Shown: positions 10,738-22,700 of the stretch, one piece after another
How positions within the stretch are numbered: the first letter of the stretch is position 1
Layout: each line of letters starts with the position of its first letter
DNA from: Lichina pygmaea
Taxonomy: Eukaryota; Ascomycota; Lichinomycetes; Lichinales; Lichinaceae
Reading direction: 5' to 3'
NCBI GenBank assembly: GCA_963422465.1
Contig: OY730171.1
Coordinates: 310,001 to 374,000 of the forward strand
DNA: 64,000 bases
Program-made: the position numbers and the translations under genes
The notes under the pieces: generated by a model
The model's input: the letters and a program-made list of their open reading frames with translations, nothing else
What the model was told of the DNA's origin: nothing
Databases searched by the model: none

Positions 10738-12002
10738 TCAAGCCCTTCGCGACCTCGTCGCCGGGGCTTTCTTCTCGGTCGAAGTAGCCGAGCCGTTCGC
10801 ATGGCCGTTCGCGTATCCGTTCGCCGAGGTCGAGATGTGGCCGTTGGTCATGGCACCAGCGGCGTGGCCTAGCGATGGGACCTCTCGCTGCTTGAGATCC
10901 TTGGCGGCCTTTTTGGCGGCCTTGCTGTCTCCTCGGCCCGTCTTGCTGTAGGTGGCAAGGTAGAAGGAGACGAAGAGCAGGAGGTAGGAGCTGAGGATGC
11001 CCATGCCGGAAAAGGCGGCAAACTCCTCGCCCGCGCAATGGCCGGCGTTGAGCACGTCTGGGAAGTAGGTCGAGGTGAAGTAGGTGTAAGAGGCGAAGTA
11101 CACGAAGCCTGCGGCATGACGTTAGCGTGCCTTGGTTCGAGCGCCACGACCTGGCAGGTGAAACAAGGCCGCATACCAAGATCGATGACGAATTGAATGA
11201 TCTGTAGTTTGGTCACCCATTCCTTCCACCAGACCCGGACGCCGCGAGCGCTCTGGAAGTAGTACCAGTACATGACGACGTGCACCAAGAGGTTCAGGCT
11301 GATGGGGACCCAGGAGACGGCTGTATGTCCGAGGAGCTGGGTGTAGCAGAGGAGGGCTGTGGCGCCGTGGTGGTAGCAGTGGAGGAACGCTTGGGTCCAG
11401 GGTCAGTATGGCTGAAGGCTGGGTCGACCAGGTCGAAGGCGACTCACTCAGCGGCTTCTTCTTGAGGAACAAGAACACGGTGTCGATCAATTCGAGATAC
11501 TTGGTCAGATAGTTGAGCTTCCGGCAAAGGATCAGCGTGATTCGCTGCGGAGGGTGAGGGAGCGGTGCGGAAGCTGTCCTACATAGTACAGCGTGACCAA
11601 GGGCTTGGTCCATCCGCCCTCATGATCGCAGATGGAGTAGAAGATGCCGTGTTTCGACAGGGTCGGGAGGAGTTGCTCGATGAACAGAGCCAAGAGGGTG
11701 CCGCTGATCAGTGTGAGGTATAGATTATGGATCATGAAGAGGCCGGTCAGCCTTAGAGGCTTCCGATTCCGCATGAGCTCGCGTCCACAGAGGATGATGA
11801 CGTAGTAGGCTACGATCAGGCCGGCCGCCTCTTTTAAGGTCGACATCGGTGTCTTCCCGGAGACGAAGCGAAATTCCTCGGCCCCATAGCCCATGACGGA
11901 CGCAAAGGCCTTGTCGAGGAGGGGCCACAATTGGATCCCGAAAGGCCGCTCCAGGCTGGGCCAGGCAGGGTCGAGCAGAGCGTTCAGGTCCGCGAGAGCC
12001 AT
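10738..12002 (-). CDS. ELO-family very-long-chain fatty acid elongase
   Basis: Four exons on the minus strand join in frame: 12002-11583, 11517-11448, 11389-11177 and 11108-10738, with introns of 65, 58 and 68 bp. The product has 357 residues. The diagnostic ELO core is clear: [20 protein letters not shown], then across the second splice site [18 protein letters not shown], which contains the catalytic HxxHH histidine box. Several hydrophobic membrane segments surround it, as expected for an ER multi-pass protein. ELO enzymes catalyse the condensation of malonyl-CoA with a long acyl-CoA, the first step of elongation toward sphingolipid and very-long-chain acyl groups. The tail is lysine/arginine-rich and Asn-Gly-Ser repetitive ([12 protein letters not shown]), probably cytosolic and ER-retaining. 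Which yeast paralogue (ELO1, ELO2 or ELO3) it corresponds to cannot be decided here. Confidence 0.93.
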
Positions 12003-12987
12003 CTTCCCCCGGAACCCGTGATGGTGAATCTCACGACGCGACGTCTAGATGTGCTATGAAGGTCTAGCTGGAGATGCAATGGTCGCTGAAGCTCGCCGGT
12101 TCCACAGCCGGGTCAAGTACAATCGAAGAGGGCCAGCGCGGCAAAATGCAGTCGAGGCAAACGGAAGGACCGTGGAAGCAATGGCACGACCCCGTGGAAG
12201 GAGCGACTATGAGGGACACAAGGACCCGGTGTCGCTATGCATGCAATGCTGGGCCGAAGATGCTGGGGTCGACGTTCTGCACGGCTTTCCCGGGCAATCT
12301 CATCGGCTTCGAAAGCGACGACGACGCTGTGGATGATCCGTAGCAGACGTCGGTGCTGGTATCGGCGGCCACTCTGCAAGATGGGGAAGGAAAAGGGAGA
12401 CGTCGATGAGGAAGAAGAGAAGGAGCGTGGAGGAGCCAGTCGGATTTTCACGATAGTGCGGGATTAGTGTCGGCTCGGCTCCCGTTCCTGCTCCGAAAAC
12501 TCAGCGATTCTTTTCTGCTGGGCTTGACTCCCCCCCTCCTCTTCGCCCAATGCCTACTGCACCGTAAAAAGTTACTGTACGTTCGTACGTGCCTACTCGT
12601 ACGTACGAGGGCAGGCCATACCCCCCCCCCCCCCCCCCCCAAAGGTGCTCCCCTGACGCCAAAAGCTTTCCCCAATACGTATGTAAGTGCCAATCTCCAA
12701 CTGAAATAAGCATGTGAAACTGCAGGACATGATTGGTCGAGCAGATACTCGGTCGGTGGCTAGCTCGTCTCAGCCAGTCCGATGGGGATGCTGACTAAGT
12801 TCCGACTTACGATCTGCTTATGTAATTGATTGAGTTGCTTGCCCACGAAAAAAGACGCTTGCCGCTCTGCTGTGCATTGGCACCTCTTCGTTGGTACAAG
12901 CTATCGGTGCAGCTGCTAGAATTTATTTCCCAACTGGCATCTGCTTTCCAGGGAGAGGCAGGAGGTGTCAACCGGTTCGGATTCTCC
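12003..12987. other. Intergenic region between ELO and COX6
   Basis: No gene is supported. It holds the divergent promoters of the elongase (minus) and COX6 (plus), a C20 homopolymer at 12621-12640, and GTAC-rich DNA just before it (12578-12612). Confidence 0.5.
12621..12640. repeat. Poly-C tract
   Basis: An uninterrupted run of 20 C on the plus strand, between GTAC-rich DNA and the COX6 upstream region. Confidence 0.95.
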
Positions 12988-13804
12988 ATGTCGTCCTTAG
13001 CGTTCCTCCGACTGGCGTCGCGTTCGTCGTCGACGAATGCCTTCGCTCGCACACCGGGCGCCCTCCGAAGGTCACCTCTCCTCAGCGGCTGCCCCGGTGG
13101 CCGTCTCAAGGACGCCGTCGCCGGATCGCCATTTGCGGGATGTAGGAGTACCCGGGCCTCGTCGGGACAGGCCGAGGAGACGTACGATGAGTTCAACTCG
13201 AGGTAACCGATGCGAGGGGCAGACGCTCACACCTTTGAGACGCTGTCGCGAGACCTCTCTGCGTAGCTGGTCGTGGGGCATGTGGAAGGCTGACTCTGTG
13301 GCAGATACGAGAAGGAGTTCGACGGTGTGCACGACGTCTTTGAGCTGCAGGTACGACCGATCAGCCGAGACGTACGGCGGCATGGGCATGCGCGCCATCG
13401 CCAAACAGCTTGACGGCGAGGTGTTGACAAGTATGGTCGCTTCCAGAGGAATCTGAACAACGTGTTCGCCTACGACCTCGTCCCTTCGCCGTCGGTGATC
13501 GTCGCTGCTCTCAAGGCTGCCCGTAGGGTTCACGACTTCCCGACGGCGGTACGCATCTTCGAAGGTACATGCGTCCGCTTGCGCTGCCTCGGCATCTTTC
13601 TTTCATGCCTGTCTGAGGGAAACAATGCGCCTTGCCCTCTTCTCCTCTGTCAAAGACGCAGCTAACCTTGAATTTCTTCCCGCAGGCATCAAAGCAAAGG
13701 TCGAAAACAAGCATCAATACAAGGAATATCTCGACGAGCTCAAGGAGCACCGTGAGGAGCTCGGCGTACCTCTCCAGGAGGAGATGTACCCGGAAGCGCG
13801 ATAG
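12988..13804 (+). CDS. COX6: Cytochrome c oxidase subunit VI (mammalian COX5A family), mitochondrial precursor
   Basis: Four exons join in frame: 12988-13202, 13305-13350, 13432-13564 and 13686-13804, with introns of 102, 81 and 121 bp, giving 170 residues. The first ~50 residues are rich in Arg, Ser and Ala with no acids, a typical mitochondrial import sequence. The mature part shows the family hallmarks: YEKEFDGVHDVFELQ, LNNVFAYDLVPSPSVIVAAL, ARRVHDFPTAVRIFEGIKAK, and the C-terminal EELGVPLQEEMYPEAR. The subunit sits on the matrix side of complex IV and helps assemble and regulate it. Exon 2 is short (46 nt), and the splice sites split codons at three different phases, which makes the model easy to verify by frame alone. 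Confidence 0.93.
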
Positions 13805-13873
13805 CCGATGGAGGCCCAACAAAGCAGGAGGATCTTACTGCACCTGGCGACTCTTCGCTGCGGGGCAATCTTT

Positions 13874-13875
<2 letters not shown>

Positions 13876-13917
<42 letters not shown>
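13876..13917. repeat. (AC)n microsatellite
   Basis: About 20 AC dinucleotides just downstream of COX6. Confidence 0.95.
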
Positions 13918-14504
13918 AAGGTCAAAGACCACGAAATCCATGTCTCTCGCCGTGTGCTCGAGCACGGCCTCATCAACACAACCTCCGCCATCAAAGTGTA
14001 ACTGTATTCGATCGACCGAGCGACGATGACAATCAACATCCGAGAAGGAGGGGGGTGTTTCCACCGAGGGAGGGGCAGCAACCCCGGAGCGCTTGCTGTA
14101 TTCTAGTATCGTCGTGATCCCGAGAGTTGAGTGGTTTTGTCGATTGGAATCAGGAGCCTTTTCAAAAACAAGTTCCCCCCTGGAGAGATAATCGACTAGA
14201 TTGCACTACTACTGTACATAGATGGATAGATGGAATGGAAAGATGGATCTGCTTGGTCTGTACTTCTGTACAATCCTCCTGTCCGGTCCTCCAGTCCAGC
14301 CCTCTTGTCCAGCCAAGTCAGTACTGTACCGACGAAGAGGAATGTACGAAAACATGAGTTGCCGGGCGTGAGTGAGGCACTGTACTGGTGCAGTCAGGAC
14401 GGAGATACATGTTCGAGTGCTTGGCCACCGGTACGGAGGTACGGCAGGACGTGCTGTCTCGTGCGTCCACCTGACCTGACGAAGAATGTACCGGACGGAA
14501 GTGA

Positions 14505-14505
14505 A

Positions 14506-14592
<87 letters not shown>

Positions 14593-14612
14593 CGTTGTCG
14601 TTGTTGTTGTTG
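14505..14612. repeat. (TTG)n microsatellite
   Basis: More than 30 TTG units, interrupted twice by TCG near the right end. Confidence 0.95.
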
Positions 14613-14789
14613 GTGATGATCCGATGATGTGATGTTGGGGGAGGGAGGTCTCTGAGATACCGTTCTGTGTGTGTACGTGTGTATCTCGGCGTGTCTGGTC
14701 GATTGGTTGGTTGGTTGTTGGTTGACTTTTTTGGGTGTGGTTATTGGTGAGGTTGTGTGTGTGTCTGTTTGAGTGTGCCTATCTGGATT

Positions 14790-15020
14790 TGTGGTTGTCT
14801 GGGGTTGTGGCTGTCTGGCGGTCGGCTTGTCAGGCTGTCTGGCCGTCTGGCTGTCTGGTTGCCTGGTTGTCTGAGTGTCTGAGTGTCTGGCTGTCTGAGT
14901 GTCTGGCTATGGGTCGTCTAGCCGTCTGGCTGTCTGGCTGTCTGGCTGTCTGGCCGTCTGGCTGTCCATCCGTTTGGCTGCCCTTTGGCTGTCTGTCCAG
15001 CTGTGTGGCTGTCTGTCAGT
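14790..15020. repeat. Degenerate 8-bp minisatellite (TGTCTGGC)
   Basis: Many imperfect copies of TGTCTGGC and its variants (TGTCTGAG, CGTCTGGC) follow each other with little other sequence, so the long ORF through it is not a gene. Confidence 0.85.
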
Positions 15021-15158
15021 CTGGGTACGGTAGTCATGTGGCTAGTGGTCTGAGTCTGTTCTTGTGCTTGCGTGGGCCCGAGTGCGCTGCAAACAAGTAC
15101 CGGTAAGGCTTGTGTCTGGCTGTGCAAGCAGACCAAGTACAGTTTGGTCTTGCAAGTT

Positions 15159-15310
15159 TTTTATTTTATTTATTTTTATTTGGTTCTTACACTGACGGTA
15201 GCTTTGCAGCCATGCAGATCTTCTAGCTAAGAGTGAACTTCTTCAGAAAACCTTCAAAGGAATAAAAACTGAAGACAGGGAGTGACTAGGAGATGTAGCA
15301 AAAGGAAATC
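15159..15310 (+). repeat. Dispersed repeat, copy 1
   Basis: Starts with a T/A-rich leader and contains TTACACTGACGGTAGCTTTG, AGCCATGCAGATCTTCTAGC and GACTAGGAGATGT. A second, diverged copy in the same orientation lies at 47028-47180. No coding capacity or terminal repeats are visible, so the element class is open. Confidence 0.8.
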
Positions 15311-16001
15311 CTGTAGTGTCTGGTGCTGGGAAAGCTTCTAGATGTTGTGGTGTGAATAGTGAAGTTTGAAAGCCAGATTAAACCGGTTCAGTCTTTTCAA
15401 AGATATAAACCAGTACAGAAACTTCTGTACAGTCTTGCAAGTAGTGTATAGTAGGTTCAGTGTCTTGCGAACCCAGTAGGCTGAGTCTACGTGCATGTAC
15501 GAATTAGGCTGAGTGTCTTGCAGGTAAGTCAGACCGACGTCTGGTCTTGCAACCTGGCTGTCGGTCACTTGTCTGATTAGTCTTGCGCTTGAGTAGGCTG
15601 TTCTTGCGATCTGGCTGAGTCGGGTCTTGTAAGTACATTGTCCTTACTCGGACAAGTAGCCAAGTGTGTGCTTACTCTCTCTCTCTCTCTCTCTCTCACT
15701 ATAATCATCATCAGCAGTCTAGATTAATTCGGAAAATAGGCTTCAAAGAATAAAGCAGTCGCAGTCACAGTCATGGCTCAATCGGAATCAGACCACCACA
15801 AGAACAACCTAGTCTTAGAAAGAACCATTTTTACGTTCGGAATTACACCACTCCTTCTTCTTCTTCCTTCGTCCCCTTTTGTCTCCCCTCCCTCCTCCCA
15901 TCACTCCGTCTGTAACACCCTACTGCACTGCATGCAATTCAACTGCTCTCCACCAGGACCCTCTCAAAAACATCACTGCGTCACCGCAACGTTCGTCTCC
16001 G

Positions 16002-17633
16002 TCATCCCATGCCGACGTATTTGAACCAGTTTGGTCGGCAGTCCTCGCGCTGAAGCCATTTTGCGCCGTCTGTGAACCGGCCCGGGACGCAGCCGGAGCA
16101 CTTGGGCGAGTTGGGACAGTTGAAGAAGGGGATGTGCTGGTAGCCAATGTCTCGGAACCTGGATTTTGTTGGGGTTTGGAGTGAGCATGGTTTTTGTGGG
16201 TTGGGTTAGTTTCGAAGTGAGCATGGTTGAACTGTGGTTTTGATGACAAGTCTCCCTTGAAGATGGAGAAAAGACGGCTAGACAGAGGGGGAAAAGGGCG
16301 GTTGTGCCTGGGGGAAGGAAAGAAAGAAACAAAAGAAACACAGAACGAAAGTTGAACGACGATTTGCTTTCGACATTAGACGGAGTCGAAAAAGACTGTC
16401 GACGATGCTCTGTTTGAACTGGAAGAACGGAAAAGAAAAGAAGAGAAACCAAAACAGACCAGTGAATCTTGCTCGCATCCTCAAACAAGCCCAAGGCGAT
16501 GCTGTGCACGGGTGCGTCGCCCCAGCGCTCGTAGAAGAAGCCGCCGGCGCGATCGAGATGGTCAAAGTAGTCCTGGTAGACGCGCGACCTCCAGAAGGTC
16601 ATGTCGGCAATCTCAAAGTTGCTCCAGAAATGGCAGGTCGAGTAGCCGTGGGCCTTGGCGTTGGTGTCGGGCCGGCGCTGCGAGTCGGTCAACCAGCGGA
16701 GCGCGTTGTTCGGGTGCACGTAGTCCTGGTGCGCCGCCATGAACTTGAGCGTCTCGGGCCAGAGCCGCGGGAGGCTCTCGGCGCTGTCGTACAGCGTGAT
16801 GGTGAAGCCGTACGTCTTGTTGTGGTCCTCCATCCAGCGGAAGACGTCGTAGTCGATGTCGCAGAAGAAGTGCACCTTCGGCTCGACGCGCCAGTACCAC
16901 CGCACGTCCGCGAGCGCCGGGTGCCTGTAGAAGTAGCCGCTGTTCCACCGGCACATCTGGTGGTACGACACCTCGTCGCCGTACTGCACATCGTTCTCCT
17001 CGAGGATCTTGGCCGATTCGTTGAAGAGGTCATCGTTGATCCAGCTCGGCACCGCCCAATCCTCCTTGGGGATCTTCTCTGTTATCGACCCGCCCGGTCA
17101 GCGCGACTGGCCATCTGGTCGACTGGTATCTATGCGGGGGGAGGCCGGCGTACCGTATCGACAGGGCGCCTTCGTCTCGGCCTGGGTCCGACGCTTGAAC
17201 TCGTCGGTGAAATCCTTGTCGTTGAAAAAGGTCCACGGGTAGTTGAACTTTGAATTGAACGTCCGCTCGAGATCCCTCATGGACTGGATCATGCCCGCGA
17301 GTTCGCTGTTCCGGACCAGGGACAGCAGAGTGGCGTTGACGCGCGGGGAGTTGGCGTTGTCGGCGGCGTAGTCGTCCGCTCGCCACAGCGGGCCCTCGGG
17401 CTCGCCCGTTACTATTGTCGCATGCCAGTGAGCGGAGGGGGCCACGCAAGACAGAGGGTAAAGAACAGTCGCCACGAGGACGCACGATCGAGGTTGGGAT
17501 CCCTCGTCATCTCCGGCAACTTTTCCCCGGCCAGGGGCAAGCCCGAGGGCTTCCACATCATCGAGAGGACGACGAAGATGAAGAGCGGTATGCAGAGCAG
17601 ACCAAGAAAACGCACGATCCGCGGGGCCGCCAT
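16002..17633 (-). CDS. Alpha-1,2-mannosyltransferase of the KRE2/MNT1 (GT15) family
   Basis: Four exons join in frame: 17633-17486, 17411-17154, 17078-16460 and 16158-16002, with introns of 74, 75 and 301 bp, giving 393 residues. The N-terminus is a short cytosolic stretch followed by one hydrophobic segment (about residues 9-27), a type II Golgi anchor. GT15 hallmarks follow: the IPKEDWAVPSWI region, YWRVEPKVHFFCDIDYDVF, and HGYSTCHFWSNFEIADMTFW, which holds the Glu regarded as catalytic in yeast Kre2. The last exon carries the Cys-containing end (FFNCPNSPKCSGC). These Golgi enzymes add alpha-1,2-mannose from GDP-mannose to O- and N-linked glycans of cell-wall proteins. Intron 3 is unusually long for this window and would, if retained, give a long alternative frame that is not protein-like. 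Confidence 0.93.
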
Positions 17634-18276
17634 GGTGATGGACTGCTCGGCCTGTGCTGACGCCTGGTCACCGTTCGCGGAGCTGAAGGGTCGGTAGCAG
17701 GCATCGTATACGCCGAGCCTGTCGCATGCTGATCGCTACCGTTGGCACTTAAAACAAGCTAAAACGAAGCCTTTTTCGGTGTCAGAGCCGGGCCGACGGT
17801 TGTTCCGGTGGCGCGGGAGCTGGCAAGCTACTGAATAGTGCCCTGCGCGCCTGGACACTTGTATCGTGGTAGTGATGCTCAGCGCCTGACGATAGGCCTC
17901 TATCAGCTCCAAGTGATGGCGAGTGTGCCTATGGCAGGTGTCCACGACATCTGTTGGGCCATGAGCAGCGGCCCTGGCTGTGGGCATCCACGGTCCACTG
18001 TACACCACCGTACTACGGGGCCCAGTTGATGGCATTTAAATACGCAGTGTCGACATGGTGGAACCTTTCGATACCTAATTGCGTGCTTCTATCGCCAGTA
18101 TCGGTGGCCTAGTCCGCCTGCACCTCCCCTTCTCCTCCCCATAACAAAACCAGAAAGAGCCAGACCATCCAACTCACTCGTACATCCGACCGTGACGACA
18201 GAGAGGCAAGGTATCCAAACAATCGACCAGAAACACCCCAGGGCCCTGGGCGGAAACGGGCCTATCACTCGCAGGA
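17634..18276. other. Intergenic region between GT15 and the KEN-box gene
   Basis: No gene is visible. It contains the GT15 promoter and the 3' end of the gene that stops at 18277. Confidence 0.5.
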
Positions 18277-19700
18277 TCACGCCGACACGGCGTTCTCAAC
18301 GTCGACCGCGGTGGTCTGCTCGGCGACTTGCGTGCCAACCTCGGCCTCGGCCTCGGCATCGCCGGCCGCGCTCTCACTCTCCCAGATTTGGACCTCTCCG
18401 GCCGTCTTCTCGTCGCTACTCGCGCCGAAGACGGGCATGTCTTGGCCCACCGACGGCCAGGAGAGGGGCTCTTGCCGCTTGGGCTGCGACGCCGACTCGG
18501 GCTCTGGCTTCGACGCCGCGGCAATGACCTGGTCGATCGAGCCTTGGCCTTGAGCACCACCGACCATGGCTTCGGTTGCTTCGGTAGGCTCCTCCTCCTC
18601 CGCCAGTGCCGAGAGCGAAAAGGTAACGCTGCTCGACAGGGATTCCTCGTAAAAGTCCGTCGTCGGCAGGTCTGCAAGCGGAGCCCGGTAGAAAGGATTG
18701 ACTGTCCGCTTGGGTTTCGTTGCCTTGACCTCGATCGCGGCGACGGTGCCTTCGGGCTGGGGCTCCTCGGCCGGAGCGACGGCCGCCGTCGCCTCGGGAG
18801 GGATGTTCTCCTTGCCGCGGTCGTTCTTCTCGCGTCGTCGGTCCTCGTCGTCGGAGATGTCCAGGATCCCGGTCGAGAACTCCATGATGTTGGTGAGGGT
18901 GTCCTCGAAGGTATCCTCGTGTATATCGAAGAACCACGCCTCCTTCGTGGGTAGCTCGTCGAGGCTCGCCGGCGGCGGCGGCGGCGGCGCCGTCGATGGC
19001 TTTTGCCGGGCAGAATAGCCAGCGATCGTTCCGCCGAGGGCGGCATCGATGGAGAACCGGTCCGTGTCTCGAGTCTTGGAAGGCGGATCGACACGGAAGA
19101 ACGGGGTGGTGATGCGTCTCTTGTTGAGAACGCCGTGGCGCTTGCTCTTCGGCGAGCGGCCCGCGCCGGTGGTGGCGGCCGACATAGCCTTGGGTTTGAG
19201 CATGGTCCTCGTCTGCCGAGCCTGGATGGAGGCCGAGAGAGAGCTCGCACGATTGATACGCGACGTGGGCTTAGCAATGGGACGATCGAGGGTGGAAGCG
19301 GTAACGGGCTTGATCGGGTCTTGGGCCTCGCCCGGTGATGGCGACGGCGGTGCGTCGACAAGCACGAAATGCGGGCGCTTGGTCGGGGCGACATGCCACG
19401 ACGGCGACGGTTTCGTCGGGCCAGAATGGATACCGTGCTTCGGTCGCTTGGGCGACAGCAGCGCCGGATCGATGTTCTCGGCGTCCTCACACTCCGCGGT
19501 CGGAGCAGGCGGAGTGTAGCGTCGCTTGTTCGACTGTGAGGGCTGCGTCGGCAGGGCTACGAGATCACGGTCAGTCACGTCCAAGAGGCGCCAACCGACC
19601 ATCGCTCCTCAAAGCACGGCGTACCGTTCTGCCAATTCTTCATGCTCTGAAGGTGCTGCAGCCGTGCCCCGTCGAGGGAAGCGAACGGTTGCCTAGGCAT
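18277..19700 (-). CDS. Conserved fungal-type disordered protein with a KEN box
   Basis: Two exons join in frame: 19700-19625 and 19556-18277, with a 68-bp intron, giving 451 residues. The opening is MPRQPFASLDGARLQHLQSM. The protein is Pro/Ser/Lys-rich and mostly disordered. Islands that look conserved are TPFFRVDPPSKTRDTDRFSI, a Pro run followed by KEAWFFDIHEDTFEDTLTNI, STGILDISDDED, and RGKENIPPE. The last is a canonical KEN box with trailing prolines, a destruction signal read by APC/C-Cdh1. NPFYRAPLADLPTTDFYEES follows. The WFFDIHED...GKENIPP pattern recalls a conserved ascomycete protein sometimes mis-labelled as thymidylate kinase, but no kinase motif is present. A cell-cycle-regulated scaffold is a guess from the KEN box only. 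Confidence 0.75.
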
Positions 19701-22700
19701 TGCTCGAGGAACATGGGTCGCCATCGTCGACGAGGTCGAGGGTAGCTCGAGGATGACGGGAGACGCGATGCGAAGAGCCTCGGTGGAGCGAAGAACTACC
19801 CGTCTCTCTCAGATTCGACAGCTGTCTGAGGTCGTGACAGAGGAGCGAGATGTCGACCGCGACGACAGACGACGACGGTGAACGGCCGTCTTTCCAAGAT
19901 GCTATGATGTGCTGTCTCGAAGGAGCGTATGTTTAGGTCAGTGGGGCGGAGGCGTTGTTGGGATGGTATGTGGGAAGAAAGAGGATGGAAGCATTGTACG
20001 GGGCCTGAATGTGATATAAGTGAGTTCCTGCCATACAACACGTCGAAGAGGGGGGGGGTAAGGCAAGGAAACGTCTAGTACCCCCCCTTCACTGCCTTGT
20101 TCCAACACGACGTGCAGCCTTAGAACACGTCCTGCCGCCGGTCACGTACTGTACGAGAAGGAAACGCGATTGCGAGGTCGTACGATGGGTATTGTACTGT
20201 ACGCACGGAGAGGGGTGCTGTAGACGTCGATCTTCTGATCTGAGGCCGACCTGCTACCACGCAGCTCTATGTCGTGACGCGGAGAGACGACCGTACCGTG
20301 GCCGACGGCGAAAAGTATTATCACTCGTGCTCGAAGCCCTTTGTACTACGGTCCGACGTCGTATGTTGTACACAGCTCAAAGTTGTGACTTTACTCGTAT
20401 CGCGTCTTCTCGTCCGATACTTTGACGGGATTACTGCTCAAAGAGGGGTTGAATATACCGATTTACAGAAGAGTTTCCATAATTTATAAGAGCAGCTTTG
20501 GTAGCACTTATGACCCCCAGCTGTAACTGCCAAGGGGAGGTAAGGTTGTAGACTCAGGCGAAGAAGCAATGATCGTCGAGGAGTTGGCCCAAGGAGACTT
20601 GCAGCACGCGTCGAAGCGCGTATCGCTGGCTTGTCTCGTTCGAACCAATGAATCTTGCCTCAGGCCCCATCTCGCCTAAACGGATGGGGCCCTGTTCTCT
20701 GCACCACGCCAGCCTCGGCCTAGTTCGAGCCCCCGCGGCTGAAGAACTGAAGTCGGTCGGCGAGAGCCAACGGACGACCAGAACCCCACTGCGATCGTCT
20801 TCGAACGGCCAGCCTGTACGTGCGGTAGTTTAGGGCTAGGCCCGCCGGCACGCTATAGGTAGGTCTTCGACGCCCGAGCGCGCCATCAAATCTCACGCGT
20901 CCTGGAACGGCTATGCGTCTTATGAAGGCTGCCACGCATCAGCGCGCAGGACAGCCGTCGCACCTCTGGGAAGATGGCCGTGGAACACATCTCACGTCCT
21001 GAAACATGTATTTTGGGATGCTCGTCGGAAAGTTGACATCCCGATTCTCTACAATCATCGTCGGAGAGGTGACGACGTGGTCGAGGCCAGGTCAGGGGCC
21101 CAGCCAAGACCGACGGCGGCGCGGCACAACGGCACAGCTTGTCGGCCGAGAAGGTTCCATGGTTCGCTATCGTGGGAGACTAGCTAGCTACGGACGTACG
21201 TACACGACGTATCTGAGGGTGCACGTCCGCAAGGGTTCTGAGATCGACCGTCTTCGTGGTCTGATTCAAGCAGGGACTGCTTGGTCGTCGTATTAGAATG
21301 AGGTGGTGTGTCAGACAGTTGGTCTTGTACCCGCCATAGCGCTTTTCGATTGTCGTTGATTCAGGATCCCTGGCTCGTCTAGTCCTGACGTTCGGCTCGG
21401 TGGGGAACTGGGCCCCAACACCTGTAGCGCCGTGGAGGTGTTCTGACGCCTCCATGGGGCCTGACTCGCTCGAGTCGTCTGTGCGTGGCTCGTCCGAGAT
21501 TGACATCATGCAAGATGCATGCGGGTAGGCTGGCCTCTAGGCCCGCACTGCAGAGTAGGTGATCTAGCCCACTGTCGTGAGGATACAGCCCAAGGTAGAC
21601 TATGACCAGGCAACTCACCCCGATCTTGAGCATCTTCGCCTTGAAATCGCAGAGCCGTGTCTCGCTTTGTCTGTCCCCTGTAAAGGAAGTGGAAGAGACG
21701 GTCGACGTCTGCTTCCCGCGTCACAACAGCCCTTATCGGTCTTCTGTCATCTAGCGACGCTCAATCCAGAGATCAAGCTGTTCACGTCTGTCTCATGATC
21801 GTAGTTGTGGGCCTGCGGATCTATATTTTTGTGAACTGCGGTAGAGACCTGTTGAACTTTCATCGACAGTAGGCAGCATTAGCCCTGAGTGATGCAAGGG
21901 AGGCTGTCCATCCATTGTTTTTGGGGGTTTCGCTGGAGTATGTAGCGCAAATGGAGAACAGCACAGTGCTATTGAAAGGTCCTCCAAGCAATAAACAACC
22001 AGCGAGAGACGTGGAGATGGCAGATTTGTGATCATCATATCCTGCAACAGCTTCTCGACCTATGGAGAGTTTTGCCTCTAGCTTCACGAAGATCTGGCTT
22101 TGTGCACCTGAAGCCTGGTGATGAAACAAGACGATCCCATTGGGTAATGAGAATCAGCTCGTCGAGAGCCAAGGTGCCTTTGATGGAACTGCTTGACATC
22201 AACTGTCGTTGGGCCAGCCAGGTAAATGGGACTCGAGCTTCGTCCGAGTAGAACAAGACGGAAAACATTGTCGATCCAGAAGATCGACTCTTCAGCGTTG
22301 GAAAACAGCCTGCTGGGAAGGCACCAGAACTCTAGGGAAACAGGAAGGACAGACTCGCTCCGAGGGCAATTCAAGAAGTCTCTTGAAACCAAGTTTCAGC
22401 TACCTTCGGTTCACACTCCTTGTGTGACCAACTGACAGGCGGCAAGCTTGATCTCATGCGACATCTCGAGGGAATAGATGCGATCAAAATCCACGATCTA
22501 GGCTGAACGTTGCTAAGTGTGTTGCACGGGAGGTCGACGAGACAAGTAGGAGGAAGGAGGACATTTGCTAATGTCAAATTGGAAAATCCTACACCGAAGC
22601 CCGACAAAAATTTGACCAGCTCACCCGACTGGCTCGATTACGTCAGACTTCGATACCGTACCACTTATGTCCGCGTTTGACGTCACGTGCGTTCTACGGT

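Larger units (their letters stand above)
13805..16001. other. Repeat-rich intergenic region
   Basis: No gene is supported. From left to right it holds an (AC)n tract, a long (TTG)n tract, a TGTCTGGC-type minisatellite, one copy of a dispersed repeat (15159-15310), short GTCTTGCA-like motifs at 15430-15630, and a (CT)n tract at 15675-15697. ORFs here are translations of these repeats. Confidence 0.7.

Noticed and set aside
14230-14616. A 128-codon ORF ending in a long poly-Cys run.
   Set aside because: It is the translation of the (TTG)n microsatellite in one frame, not a Cys-rich protein.
14735-15136. ORFs on both strands rich in Trp/Leu/Ser or Gln/Thr repeats.
   Set aside because: They arise from the degenerate TGTCTGGC minisatellite and are open on both strands for that reason.
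15973-17052. A single 359-codon minus-strand ORF at the GT15 gene.
   Set aside because: Its C-terminal ~150 residues translate intron 3 and then continue out of frame; splicing 16460 to 16158 restores the conserved Cys-containing end.
16405-17253. A 282-codon plus-strand ORF opposite the GT15 gene, and similar long ORFs opposite VPS54, MCM5, FAL1 and the KEN-box gene.
   Set aside because: They are antisense shadows of GC-rich coding DNA, without recognisable motifs. The chromovirus antisense ORF was treated differently because it lies mostly outside pol and has a Cys cluster and coiled coil.
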